Notes under the pieces: model-generated | The model's database searches: none | Told to the model about the DNA's origin: nothing | What the model saw: the letters and a program-made list of their open reading frames with translations, nothing else | Shown here: piece by piece, positions 34,497 to 46,532 of the stretch | Numbering within the stretch: the stretch's first letter is position 1 | Layout: every line of letters begins with the position of its first letter | Position numbers and translations under genes: made by a program | From: Archivesica marissinica | Lineage: Eukaryota > Mollusca > Bivalvia > Venerida > Vesicomyidae | Reading direction: 5' to 3' | Assembly: GCA_014843695.1 (NCBI GenBank) | Contig: CM026404.1 | Location: 87,482,221 to 87,546,220 of the forward strand | Length of the DNA: 64,000 bases

Positions 34497-35870
34497 CAGA
34501 TTATTTAATAAATAGTTGGACATGATTGAAAATAGATTCATTTTGATCATCGGTTAGGTTTTCGTAGCCAAACAGTAATTTGTATGTACTCATTTGATGG
34601 AAAATTCGCGTATTGGTACACAGTTTTCTCCGCTGAACAATGAAACTAGTACAAGTAATGTTCAGTGTCTTCAATCCCAGGTCTCTCCTCCACATCGTGC
34701 ACGTCGTGACCTAGGCACAACTCACAGCAGGAATATGGGTCAAGGACTTCGCTGACGGACGCCGCGCCATCGGATTCGCGTGATTCTATACATATACAAA
34801 TAGAGTATCTTACTACTAACTTCCCTACTTGGCGAGACAGCAACACATAGTGCTGGCGGCGGCGGCGGATAGCTGGTTTTCTTTCAGCCGGCTCCTTCAA
34901 GGGGACGGATCTCCTTCAAGGAAGACGGTGAACGCAGACTTCTTGATAGCGTGAGGACCCCAGCGAAGAAACCGGAAACATTATTGCTGATGTGAGCTAA
35001 CAAATCGTGGAGGATGTGACCCTACAGTGGATTACTTCTAAAGATGATTCAGGAATTGTCACCCTGAGAAGAACGAATATGCCTTGCCAGTTGTCTACAT
35101 AAACAACTTAGATGACAACATAAACTACTTAGAGAAACCAGTCGCCCAAATGCCTCGGCGGAGGCGACTATCAAGAAAATTATATCGTTCGTGTCTTCAA
35201 TCTCCTGTCAACAATCACAACGAGAGCTAGCTATTAAATAGTTACGATGTAAATCGACATTTAGATTACTAGAATTACTTCGTATACGGGCATAATGTAC
35301 GACAAGAAAACGTTCACCTTTTAAATATAACATAGGACCAGCGGGGGATCTAATACAGTTTTGAGTGTTCCTTTGAATACAGGAAGTCATACAGCTTCTC
35401 TAATATCTTACCCAAGTTCATTCCAAAGTTGCAACGATGATGGAATGACAGATTTTGAATCAATCTCAGTTCTCCTAGCTAAGGTTACAAAATCTGTGCT
35501 ATATCATAAGCAATAGTGATTAACATCTGCACTGTTGGTGGGAATAAATCATATAAGTATGTCGGTAACACCCCAGATATTTCTTTATAAATTAACACTA
35601 GTTGTTGAACTGTTCTTCTGTCTGCTAGAGATACCCATCATATTTCACGTACTAAGTGTTGTATTGATACATATCTAGTAAGACACTTGCTAAATCATAC
35701 TGCATTTCTTCTAGCAGTTCTTTTTCATATTGTGCACAGTTGTCCCAGATAAGTGTATCATATTCTAACAAAGGTCGCAAATGCGATATATACCTTTGAT
35801 TGAGTATTTGGTAATTTAGCTTGAATTTTAGCAATTTTATTGAACATAGAACTTTATGATCTATACTTTT
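34497..35870 (-). pseudogene. LINE C-terminal region, split by a 514-bp insertion
   Basis: The minus strand right part (35191-35870) translates to NQRYISHLRPLLEYDTLIWD, NCAQYEKELLEEMQYDLASV and later GERFLVVHYARIRSNSSNLN with SSRCDC. The left part (34497-34676) continues with IEDTEHYLY and then, after a frameshift, TRIFHQMSTYKLLFGYENLT and DDQNESIFNHVQLFIK. Together they form the thumb and Cys/His end of a LINE reverse transcriptase in correct order. A stop in CDC-stop-QEIEDT and a frameshift mark decay. The insertion between the two parts is listed separately. Confidence 0.85.
34677..35190. mobile_element. Unclassified 514-bp insertion with 12-bp TSD
   Basis: The perfect repeat GTGTCTTCAATC at 34665-34676 and 35191-35202 brackets this segment, and removing it restores the motif order of the interrupted LINE. 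The insert is richer in GC than its surroundings, contains GGCGGCGGCGGCGGA at 34854-34868 and a near-repeat CTCCTTCAAGG (twice near 34892-34921). It has no tRNA-like head, TIR, poly-A or LINE motif. A plus-strand reading includes LQWITSKDDSGIVTLRRTNM, but stops follow. It may be a fragment of an unknown retroelement or a retrocopied transcript. Confidence 0.75.
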
Positions 35871-36247
35871 AGGTGCGTTTCTAGCTTAAAGCTCCATACT
35901 ACGATTCTATCTAAATGCACAATGATGCGTTTTGAACTCAAATCCCAATACTACACTATCTAACTGAAACTGAAAGCCCCATTAAACTCAAACTATGGTG
36001 TTTTACTTATTTGGCCCAGTACTAGTTTCTAGCTTGGTGCATTTATATATATGTAATTGCAACACTAATAATTAACTGTGTAGACAGTGGTTTAGTACGG
36101 TCATGATTCGCTTGGCCAAGTAAACACTGAATAATCAATTAAATAATGAACGAGTTACTTTTCCACTTTGGCGAAATTAGAACGCATAAAACAACAGAAT
36201 ACAAACGTATTGCTCTATTATTTATTTTATACTCACTAGTCTGACAA
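35871..36247. repeat. Continuation of the degenerate AAAGCCCC repeat
   Basis: GTGCGTTTCTAGCTTAAAGC, GATGCGTTTTGAACTC and AAAGCCCCATTAAACTC echo the minisatellite at 33253-33650. The remainder to 36247 shows no gene. Confidence 0.5.
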
Positions 36248-36464
36248 GTTTAGCTCGATTGCGAACCAAGTTCTATCAACTTATAGTAATCACTCTCGAG
36301 ACCTCATTCCTGGTGGAATCCATCGCCATGAGGGAGAGAGAAGAAACAATGTGGAATTTAAATGCCTTGCCTAAGAGCACGATCGTAACGGCTCCATCGG
36401 GGCTCGAACTCATGGCCTTTCGCATCTGAAGCGAATGCGCTACGACTGCGCTATCACGACTTCC
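36248..36464 (-). mobile_element. SINE-D, tRNA-derived
   Basis: The minus-strand head is GGAAGTCGTGATAGCGCAGT, with an anticodon-like stem TTCGC/GCGAA and B box GAGTTCGAGCCCC. The body is CTTAGGCAAGGCATTTAAAT and GGCGATGGATTCCACCAGG. The tail is AGTTGATAGAACTTGGTTCG then CAATCG, and this tail closely matches SINE-A. A degraded second copy lies at 51895-52043. Confidence 0.82.
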
Positions 36465-37642
36465 ACTATTAGTATATAAGGGAGACAACACAGTTCTGTG
36501 TATTGTATTCTAATTATGTATTTGTAATTTATGTTGTAACAGTTACATACATGTATATACAGCAATACAATAGTATCAAATCAAATAGTTCTGTGTCGTC
36601 TGATCGATCTGGTCATATGTTGTTTGCAAAAGTGATTTTATCTGCCGCTAGCGTGCAAAGGGTTAAACACGAGAACATTATTTTCAATACCCAAGTTAAC
36701 TGTGTTAGTTCGTCTATTAACTGTAGAATGGAAATACAAAGATGTGGAAGTCTGCAAGAACAATACAAGTTGCTTGCCATTTGTAAATGTCCGACAAAAC
36801 GTCAGCAATATTACATTAAATATGCTACATAGAGGCGTAAATGTTATTCTTTCGTTCGTTTTCCAATTTGCATACAAATGTAAAACTAATTTGATCACAG
36901 GCAATCGGATAATAATTCCTCGACAGTCTTGTCACGTTAAAGAACCTTTGAGAATAAATGCAAGATACTAATCACGGTGAGTTGATCGTTCGGTATAAAT
37001 ATGAACCAAACTGAAAATGAAATTGATAATAAGCATGCAACTCCGTAATATGGAGTTCGATAATTGTTTATCACTACCATATTAATAGACGAATATTAAC
37101 ATTTTAAGCATTCGTTAGGTCAATTGTAAACACACAACGCATCTTCATTTGCCTGATTTGGAATTATTATATATATACGTATGTCCCACCCAACGCTCAA
37201 AAGCAACCTTTGACCTGAACAGAGTATTTGTAAAGCATTAATCGTGAAATAAATCTATAAAAAGTCACCCTCCCAAATTTCAAGGATTTTTTGTTCCGCT
37301 AAAAGGAATTGTCATTTACACGAATGTGTTATTCTCTATGGAAGTGACCTGTTGTATAGATGTCAGTCGCCATCTTGCTTTGAGCTACAATAACTTACAA
37401 AGAGCATGCGACTGTATTCGTTGCAGGCACCTGCATTAACGGAGCCAGGTAAAACTGATTGTTGTGCTAATTCTTAATTGGTTGCCTACATAATCGTGTC
37501 ACACTAATATAGCAGTGATTCTAAACAGCCGTTTGAATTCCTGGACTTCTCACCGCTCTACGTACATCGGGAAGTGCGTATTATTTCAAGTGAAGAAGGT
37601 ATCTAGCTCGCTTGTAGTTCATCCCGGGTGTTCTTCCGTGTC
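36465..37642. other. No gene seen; one possible TIR-element fragment
   Basis: At 36590-36668 the words GATCTGGTCATATGTTGTTTG and AAAGGGTTAAAC resemble one end of the element at 33839-34086. The rest is unrecognised AT-rich sequence. Confidence 0.4.
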
Positions 37643-37778
37643 TGAAATACTGCTCGTAGGGGCATCCCGGGGTTTATGAAATACTGCTCGTAGGGGCATC
37701 CCGGGGTTTATGAAATACTGCTCGTAGGGGCATCCCGGGGTTTATGAAATACTGCTCGTAGGGGCATCCCGGGGTTTA
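37643..37778. repeat. Tandem repeat, 34-bp period, four copies
   Basis: The unit TGAAATACTGCTCGTAGGGG then CATCCCGGGGTTTA starts at 37643, 37677, 37711 and 37745. The copies are identical, so the expansion is recent. Confidence 0.97.
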
Positions 37779-37785
37779 GTTCCAC

Positions 37786-38298
37786 CAATACTGGAGATCT
37801 ACCATATGACCTAAGCAGTTGGTGCGACTACGACCCTCCCCCCCAAAAAAAACACAACACAATTCTAGGAGTAAGAGGTTCAACAACGATGTTGACAACT
37901 TGAGTAGTTGGGTGTTATTCCAAGCCATGACTAAGCAGTCTTTGAACCAGTTATTGTACAGATACAGCTCGACCAGTAGCCTGGGTATTTTACCTGTGGA
38001 TGCAATTTAATATTGCTCAATATACTTCTCTCAGCATAAATACAGCAATACTGGAGATCCACCATATGACCTAAGCAGTTGGTACGACTACGACCCACCC
38101 ACCCCCAAAACACAATTCCAGGAGTAAGAGGTTCAACAACGACGTTGACAACTTGAGTAGTTGGGTGTTATTCCAAGCCATGACCAAACAGTTTTTGAAC
38201 CAGTTATTGTACAGATACAGCTCGACCAGTAGCCTGGGTATTTTACCCGTGGATGCAATTTAATATTGCTCAATATACTTCTCTCAGCATAAATACAG
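37786..38298. repeat. Direct tandem duplication of a 260-bp segment
   Basis: CAATACTGGAGATCTACCAT at 37786 recurs as CAATACTGGAGATCCACCAT at 38046, and both copies end in CTCTCAGCATAAATACAG. They differ at a few bases and in a poly-C/poly-A stretch (CCCTCCCCCCCAAAAAAAAC in the first). A small GT-AG or coding meaning is not evident. Confidence 0.95.
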
Positions 38299-39499
38299 AA
38301 TAATTCTCCTGTATTGAACCTGTCGGGTAAGAAGGTATCAATCATACAACGTTGTTTCTAATTGAGCGATGCTGAAACAACAGCAGACGTTTCTCTAATA
38401 CGAAGTGCCACATGTCTCATTTAGCATTACGATGCTTCCGCTTTTGGGACATTCGTGTGGATTATTATCCTCTTATAATTACAAGGTATTTTGTGATTAC
38501 ACATCACTGGTTTCTTGAGGCACGCTAGCCTGTGAACAGGCGTTGCTATATTTTGCATGGTCAGTCATATAAATATATTTTAATACCGAGATTATTAATT
38601 GGGCCGTATTGAGTTTCTGATAATATCAACACATGGGGAAACTAGGGGGTATTCCGTGTAAATATTGATTAGCATTAATCCTATTAATAGGCCTATTAGC
38701 ACGTGATTTAATCAATGACGTACTTGAATCGAAAGCGAGGCACTGCAATGTTGATAAATTGTGGCCGACATTGGATACGGCTCAGCGGAACGATAAATAG
38801 TTTTAAAAAGGATAATGGGCGTCTGATTTGACATATTTACTCAAGATTTAAGTCGTTCTTGCGACAATATCGCCGAATCGACCATTTACCACCTAAACGT
38901 AATACAGTAGTTAAAATCCGCCATCTCGTCGATATAACATAGAAACGAGAAAGTATATGTTTGCAATGTAAACGAAGCTACGTGAACATTCGTGTACTTT
39001 CGGAAATGATCGTGTATAATCGTGCCTGTTCGGCGATTTCTGAAAAAAAATCCGTTTCTATTTTGAACGACCGTATATTGCAGATAAGAGTGGAACTACG
39101 CTCGAAAATCGAGTTTCCCCAGGCTGTCAATTTGTCAGAAGTAAATTGGTGAAAAATTGACAGACTGGAACCCAGTCTAGGGACACGCATGGCTATGCTC
39201 ACAACATGAATATATTAAACTAAATAAATATTTACTGAAATCAGTCAATTGGATAATAAGATTATATTAATGGTGATGCAATTATATTTACTGATGGGCA
39301 CACGGTGTCGTTATGGGTATTACCATAAGTGGGTTTCAACAAATTATTTTAAAATATAACCCTAGATAAGACAAAATAGCACACACATTGCACATAAACT
39401 AGCATTAATTAAATTTTAAAATTCAGTATCAAGCTTAAACAAGATAGATTAAAATAAGCAATGGTAAAACAATGTGTGTGTGTGGGGGGGTATGTGTGT
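38299..39499. other. No gene seen
   Basis: A 63-codon plus frame at 38961-39152 shows no recognised domain. AAGTGGGTTTCAACAAATTA at 39327 recurs at 39801 on the other side of the next SINE, as a 33-bp near-identical direct repeat. Confidence 0.5.
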
Positions 39500-39502
39500 G
39501 TT

Positions 39503-39785
39503 GTTTTTTTACGTTTATTTATCGTCGCTACCGGTTGCCCATATGAGCGACGCCTCCTGAAGAGATAAGTTATTTTAGATTTTGGAGAATAGTGCATGAT
39601 ACAGACAAGAGACTCATTCCAGAGTCTCCTCTGGTTCTTTTACGTACATGGTGTACAGCACCGACACGAGACTTCGGTTTAACGTCCCATCTGTGTTAAT
39701 TTAATTAGTGTCAGACGGGGGGGTCGAACCTACGATCCCTGGATTACCAATCCAGTGTGTTACCACTGGACTACATATCCGTCTG
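39503..39785 (-). mobile_element. SINE-B, full length
   Basis: The complete minus-strand copy runs from CAGACGGATATGTAGTCCAG to CGATAAATAAACG. The tail merges into a GTGTGTG/poly-G tract at about 39471-39500, as expected for an expanded CA tail. The short TSD is not clear. Confidence 0.9.
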
Positions 39786-39912
39786 TATATATATACCCTT
39801 AAGTGGGTTTCAACAAAATATTTTAAAGTATAAAATATATATATATATATATATATGTTGAAGCCACATAGACCACAAGTTTTAAGAATATTAGTTGCGG
39901 CCCTCCCCTTTA

Positions 39913-39993
39913 AAGTTTAAACTTTATTTCTTATACAAGTTCTAACAACTTATATTAATCACTCGCATTGGCGCGGATGAATGCGTATAAGTA
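39913..39993 (-). mobile_element. SINE-A 3' tail fragment interrupted by AAGT repeats
   Basis: The plus strand reads AAGTTTAAACTTTATTTCTT, AAGTTCTAACAACTTATATT and GGCGCGGATGAATGCGTATA, as in the SINE-A at 49630-49877. It stops at ATAAGT, where an (AAGT)n run begins. Confidence 0.75.
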
Positions 39994-40190
39994 AGTAAGT
40001 AAGTAAGTAAATAAGTAAGTAAGTAAGTTTTTATTAAAGTGACATGTGCACATTTCAACAAATATATATAGCAACTATTAAACAACAAGAAGACGCACCC
40101 GGCCCCGTGGGCCTATAAGTCACCTACTAATATGCATTCAATAATAATTATATAGTGTGAACAGAAGTGATATGATCATTAGATTAATAA
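39994..40190 (-). mobile_element. LINE 3' end with (AAGT)n tail
   Basis: On the minus strand it contains AGGTGACTTATAGGCCCACG, GGGCCGGGTGCG and ATGTGCACATGTCACTTTAA, then TAAAAACTTACTTACTT. The same words end the LINE at 41169-43426. The copy is severely 5'-truncated. Confidence 0.78.
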
Positions 40191-40900
40191 ATTGAAAATT
40201 GAAAAATATGGCGCTGTTCACAATTCATGTGGGTTATCAATGTACAAAGTAATTAAGAACATGTCCATAAGACACATGTGTCCCAGCTTCTTCTTTTGTC
40301 TACAATGACAAGGTCCAATACCGTGACCTAATAGCGCGGTAGTACAAACAACCCAGTCGAACGCACGCACGCACAAGAGCAGATGTGAGTCCCTCACATT
40401 GGGGCACACACAACAAGAATCGCAATGGTATACAATGGTATACAATACTGCCACCGATTTCAGTCGGCCGCGTCACTGATTTCACATGAACTTTTGATTG
40501 ATTTATGTATGCATATATATGTCATACATGGATAAGGTATGTTGGACATAATAATACCCCTGTTAGTCCAGCTATGACTCAAGAGCACATAATTCCCTCC
40601 TACCTGCTATTCCGTGCAACTGACCGGTTCCAACAAGTAGGTTCCGCCCGGAGCCACCATGGCCTCCTGAGATTTCAACCTACGCTTGAGAGTTCAACTA
40701 ATTACACGATGCCACAGGCAAGATAAACCAATAATTGTCTCATAGCTCTACCAGCCAAAATACGTACCATCATATATGTGTCTACAATATGTATATAATT
40801 GTGTAGTATAATTCACTACAGTTAATACTTATGTGATTAATCATATCACTCATGATCAAACAGTAACATAGCCGTCCAAAGTCCATAGCACTGCTGTAAG
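40191..40900. other. No gene seen
   Basis: Small frames lack domains. A short duplication GTATACAATGGTATACAAT is at about 40430-40448. Nothing else is recognised. Confidence 0.5.
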
Positions 40901-40953
40901 TGTGTATCAATAATAGCATACATATATATATATATATGCCATTATTGATACAC
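40901..40953. repeat. Palindrome with AT-rich loop
   Basis: TGTGTATCAATAATAGCATA is mirrored by TATGCCATTATTGATACACA with one mismatch, around an (AT)n loop of about 13 bases. It could form a hairpin or cruciform, or be a tiny foldback element. Confidence 0.85.
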
Positions 40954-41069
40954 ATATATACATAATAAACATCAATTATCGGTTACAGAACAAGTTGTTT
41001 CTACGTTTTAAGTATGCATTCACCAGATACTTCGAAAACGTTCGTGGGTAATTGTTAATAAGGTATACA

Positions 41070-41168
41070 AGTATATCCGTGGTCATTCGTGTGGGAGGAA
41101 ACCGGTGTACCCGGAGAAAACCCACCTGTCCGATCTGGCGACCACTGTACCATCCATCTCACATACTT
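41070..41168 (-). mobile_element. SINE-A, left half, split by LINE
   Basis: The plus strand reads GTGGTCATTCGTGTGGGAGG, ACCGGTGTACCCGGAGAAAA, CGATCTGGCGACCACTG and TCTCACATACTT. The matching continuation, ACTTCCCGGTCCG, lies 2.26 kb away at 43427, on the far side of a LINE. The outer 3' tail is truncated. Confidence 0.9.
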
Positions 41169-43139
41169 AGAAACTTATATAATGGATGTGATAATGAGGA
41201 GTTTGATGAAACACATTACGACCGCGCAAAATTGCACACACAGTTATTAGAAATGAACATGCAGGATCCATTATATGTTCCAAATGAACAGATGAATAGA
41301 AACATTAGCATCGAGGAGATAGCGAACATAATCATGCATGCCAGGTCGGGATCCGCCAGAGGATATGATAAAATTCCATATGACACCCTTAAATTCCCAG
41401 TGGTCATAGCTACTCTACAACAATTGTTCCAGTTCATCTTTGACTCTAGTTTGATACCCTCAGAATGGAGAAAATCGATCATTTGTCCCATACTCAAAGA
41501 CCAGAGCTCTGATAAACGTGTGCCATTGAACTATCGCGGTGTTAGTCTTTTGTCCTGCATAAGTAAACTTTACACTGCTTTTCTGAATAAAAGAATCACT
41601 ACATATTTAGAAAATAACGCTTTGTTAGCAGATGAACAAAACGGATTTAGGAGTAACCGTTCTTGCGAACATAATATATTCACCTTAAATAGCATTATCA
41701 GGAACAACAGTTCTATATATACTGCTTTCATTGACCTGAAGGTATATAACTCGATCCGAAATATTTACGCCAGTGCGACATCATGTATACGGATAAACAA
41801 TAAGATGACGGATTGGTTCAACTGCGAAACTGGTGTTAAGCAAGGGTGTGGTTTGTCACCAACACTATTCGCCATTTTTGCAAATGATCTTGTGCAAGAG
41901 GTCAATGACCTTGACCTGGGAATCACCATGGGGGATGCTAAAGTATCAATCCTGATGTACGCAGACGATATCGTACTCATATCGGACTCAGAAGAAAAGC
42001 TACAGTCAATGTTAAATACGCTACAGGATTGGTGTAAGCGCTGGCGGGTGGTAATCAACACTGATAAGTCGAAATGTGTCCACTTCAGGCGAGGCAGAAC
42101 CCAGCGCACCGATTACCAGTTCAGGGTCGGGAATAACGTGCTAGAGATTGTCACTCAATACCGGTATCTCGGCGTCACATTTGACGAAAAAAATGACTTC
42201 AAGGCGAACTGTGATGCTTTATCAAAAGGAGCCGGTCGAGCTCTAGGGAGCTTGATCAGTAAAATTCACAACATAAAGGACTTCAGGTTCCGATCGTACG
42301 AGAAACTGTTTAACTCATGTGTTACACCTATACTGGACTATAGTGCCGCAGTCTGGGGAGCGAAGGTGTATCAGTCGCTGGACAATGTACAACATCGAGC
42401 ATTACGCTATTTCATGGGAGTTCATCGTTTTACACCACTTCCGGCGCTTTATGGTGATTCCGGCTGGCAACCTAGCGTGTACCGCAGATGGATATGCATG
42501 TTGAGATATTGGAATAGACTTATCAAAATGAATGATAACAGACTGACTAAACATGTGTTCAATTATGACTATAGTAGATGTATAAATAATTGGTCGAGTG
42601 ACATTAAACAAATCCTGTTAACATTAAGTATCACCGATCGTTTTGATACCAAAACAATTATTGACCTTTCAAATGCGAAGAAATTGATAAACGATTACTA
42701 TGCCGGTAAATGGTCACGAGGTGTAATGAATATGCCGAAGTTGAGAACTTATCGCATTTTCAAAACTGAGTTCAATTGTGAATAATATTACATTAAGCTT
42801 AATCTCACGAAATACGAACGTTCTCTATTGTGTCAATTCCGTTGTGGAATTCTACCTTTAAAGGTGGAAACAGGGAGATATATTGGTGAGTCTGTAGACA
42901 ATCGGACTTGTAGGTTTTGTGATGCTGGGTGTTTAGAAGATGAGAAACATTTCTTACTTGCCTGTGATTTGTATAATAATATCAGGACTGAAGTATTCGG
43001 GGAGTTAATACATGGTAACAACTATATGCAATTAACTTCTGATGACAAGCTGTCGTATCTACTGAATATATATCCCAGGAAAAGCGCTAAATTCATTGTA
43101 AAATCATTTATTTGTAGAAGATCTGTTATGTATTTATAA
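41169..43139 (+). pseudogene. LINE ORF2: reverse transcriptase plus Cys/His C-terminus, with one nonsense codon
   Basis: One frame runs from the 5' truncation to 43139 with a single TAA at 42783-42785 (GAA-TAA-TAT); the frame continues without shift afterwards. In order: FPVVIATLQQLFQFIFDSS and EWRKSIICPILKD (fingers), NYRGVSLLSCISKLY, QNGFRSNRSCEHN, motif A FIDLK at about 41727, motif B GVKQGCGLSPTLF, active site YADD at 41958-41969, YRYLGVTF, thumb ILDYSAAVWG, then the terminal C-X2-C-X9-H-X4-C knuckle in CRFCDAGCLEDEKHFLLAC. The metal-binding Asp residues of YADD and of FID are present, but FIDLK is followed directly by VYNSIRN, so the usual KAFD and the segment after it appear deleted in frame. 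The protein cannot be functional as it stands. The exact clade is not determined. Confidence 0.92.
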
Positions 43140-43426
43140 GAATGTAACTAAGCCTATACAATGATACCTGGTAACTACCCACCGCTTTCTATGCCAGTTA
43201 CTTGTTCGGTTATTAAACTGTAAACATAAACCATTGATTTAGTAGCTTGGTACTTAATTTTGAATTTCATGTATACATGTATCAATTTTGTACATAACCA
43301 CGATTTTATATTAGGTGACATATAGGTCCACTGGGCCGGGTGCTTGTTTGTATATTTATTATCTGTAATATATATAATGTCGGATGCACATGTCACTATA
43401 ATAAAATATTTACTTACTTACTTACT
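41169..43426 (+). mobile_element. 5'-truncated LINE with (ACTT)n tail, inserted in SINE-A
   Basis: The element holds the reverse-transcriptase and C-terminal part of a non-LTR retrotransposon ORF2, a 3' untranslated region of about 290 bases (GTGACATATAGGTCCACTGG, GGGCCGGGTGC, ATGTCACTATAATAAAATAT) and a tail of ACTT repeats. The host SINE-A is split at CACATACTT/CCCGG, so the ACTT of the target merges with the LINE tail. Endonuclease and ORF1 are missing. It belongs to a LINE family also seen as 3' ends at 6885-7015 and 39994-40190. Confidence 0.93.
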
Positions 43427-43507
43427 TACTTCCCGGTCCGGGGTCGAACCCGGGTTACATTGGTGAGAAGCGAGCGCGCTAACCACTGCGCTAATCGGAC
43501 AACCCTC
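43427..43507 (-). mobile_element. SINE-A, right half, split by LINE
   Basis: The plus strand reads ACTTCCCGGTCCGGGGTCGA, ACCCGGGTTACATTGGTGAG and GCTAACCACTGCGCTAATCG, then GACAACC. This is the tRNA-like head half of the SINE that begins at 41070. Confidence 0.9.
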
Positions 43508-43599
43508 CCGTAATAATTGTAATGTAATTAACAAAGAGGTTGACGAGTTGTGCAAATAGTTCACTGAATTTAATGATTACTGATAAAAACGAGAATATG

Positions 43600-45599
<2,000 letters not shown>

Positions 45600-45960
45600 A
45601 TACTCATTATTTTCGTCAGGCAAATTTTCGTTTCCAAACAGTAAATTACTTATATTTAATGGATAATATGTGCGTATATGTATAATACGCGCCTAGGATT
45701 TACATAGAAAAGACAACGACATAGATAATGTTCCGCATCCTCATATCATCTTCATTAAACTCACACAAGCATTTTGGACTGTCGCTTAAATGATTATTAA
45801 AAAGATTACAACGCATGTTGCTACAAGCATTCCAAATGCGAGCATGGTATATCTGTTGACATCGGTTTCCAGATTTACAAAATGTGATACTATTGTTTGT
45901 TTGAACATTTCTTTTTACCGTCTTCATTAAAGGCCTGCAGTTTGACCCCGTCCAATTGTA
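45600..45960 (-). pseudogene. LINE C-terminal remnant
   Basis: The minus strand gives HARIWNACSNMRCNLFNNHL, SDSPKCLCEFNEDDMRMRNI and, in another frame further on, LLFGNENLPDENNEYIFTQV. These correspond to the basic HAR-R..CS segment, the Cys-rich end and the LLFGNENL terminal motif also seen in the remnant at 34497-35870. At least one frameshift is needed. Confidence 0.8.
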
Positions 45961-46532
45961 AAGATTTATACTTTACTACCTGTTCCATGTGATTAGTGGC
46001 TTGTATCAACAATGTAGCAGTACATTCAGTATAATTTGGCGTATGTAGGTATTTTCTAACGGTTAATATGCACGATCACTCTGTGAGCTGAGAATTAGTC
46101 AAAATGAGGCCCTGACAATTTAAGTAAACGTATATTATTGATTGTAAAGAAAATTGATAGTTATGAGTATTCAAACTACATAATCCAGATCAGCCCAGGG
46201 ACATAGATTACATGTTATGTAGGTGCCTCATCAGCCGTAGCGTAATCACTGAGACTGATAATTTGTATGCATGTATATAATATGTATGTATTTATATGAA
46301 TAAACTATATGTGTTCGTTATATGGTAACCTTCATACTTCATTTAATTATATATCTACAGTATTATTCGCAAGTTTTCTGTTATATTTTAAATATTTCTC
46401 TGTGTCAGTGTGTGTTTACCGATATTGATGCTACATAATAATCACAGTGAATGCTATGAGTACATGTATAATATTATAATTATAATCTCTTGAACATACG
46501 AGTATTACACATATTCTGCCGATTTCTACAAG
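45961..46532. other. No gene seen
   Basis: Near 46180-46260 the phrases AATCCAGATCAGCCCAGGG and GTGCCTCATCAGCCGTAGC resemble the interior of the TIR element at 33839-34086, too diverged to call. The rest is unrecognised. Confidence 0.4.

Noticed and set aside
41216..42611. Three minus-strand frames of 69-114 codons
   Set aside because: They are antisense to the LINE ORF2, which has all expected motifs.
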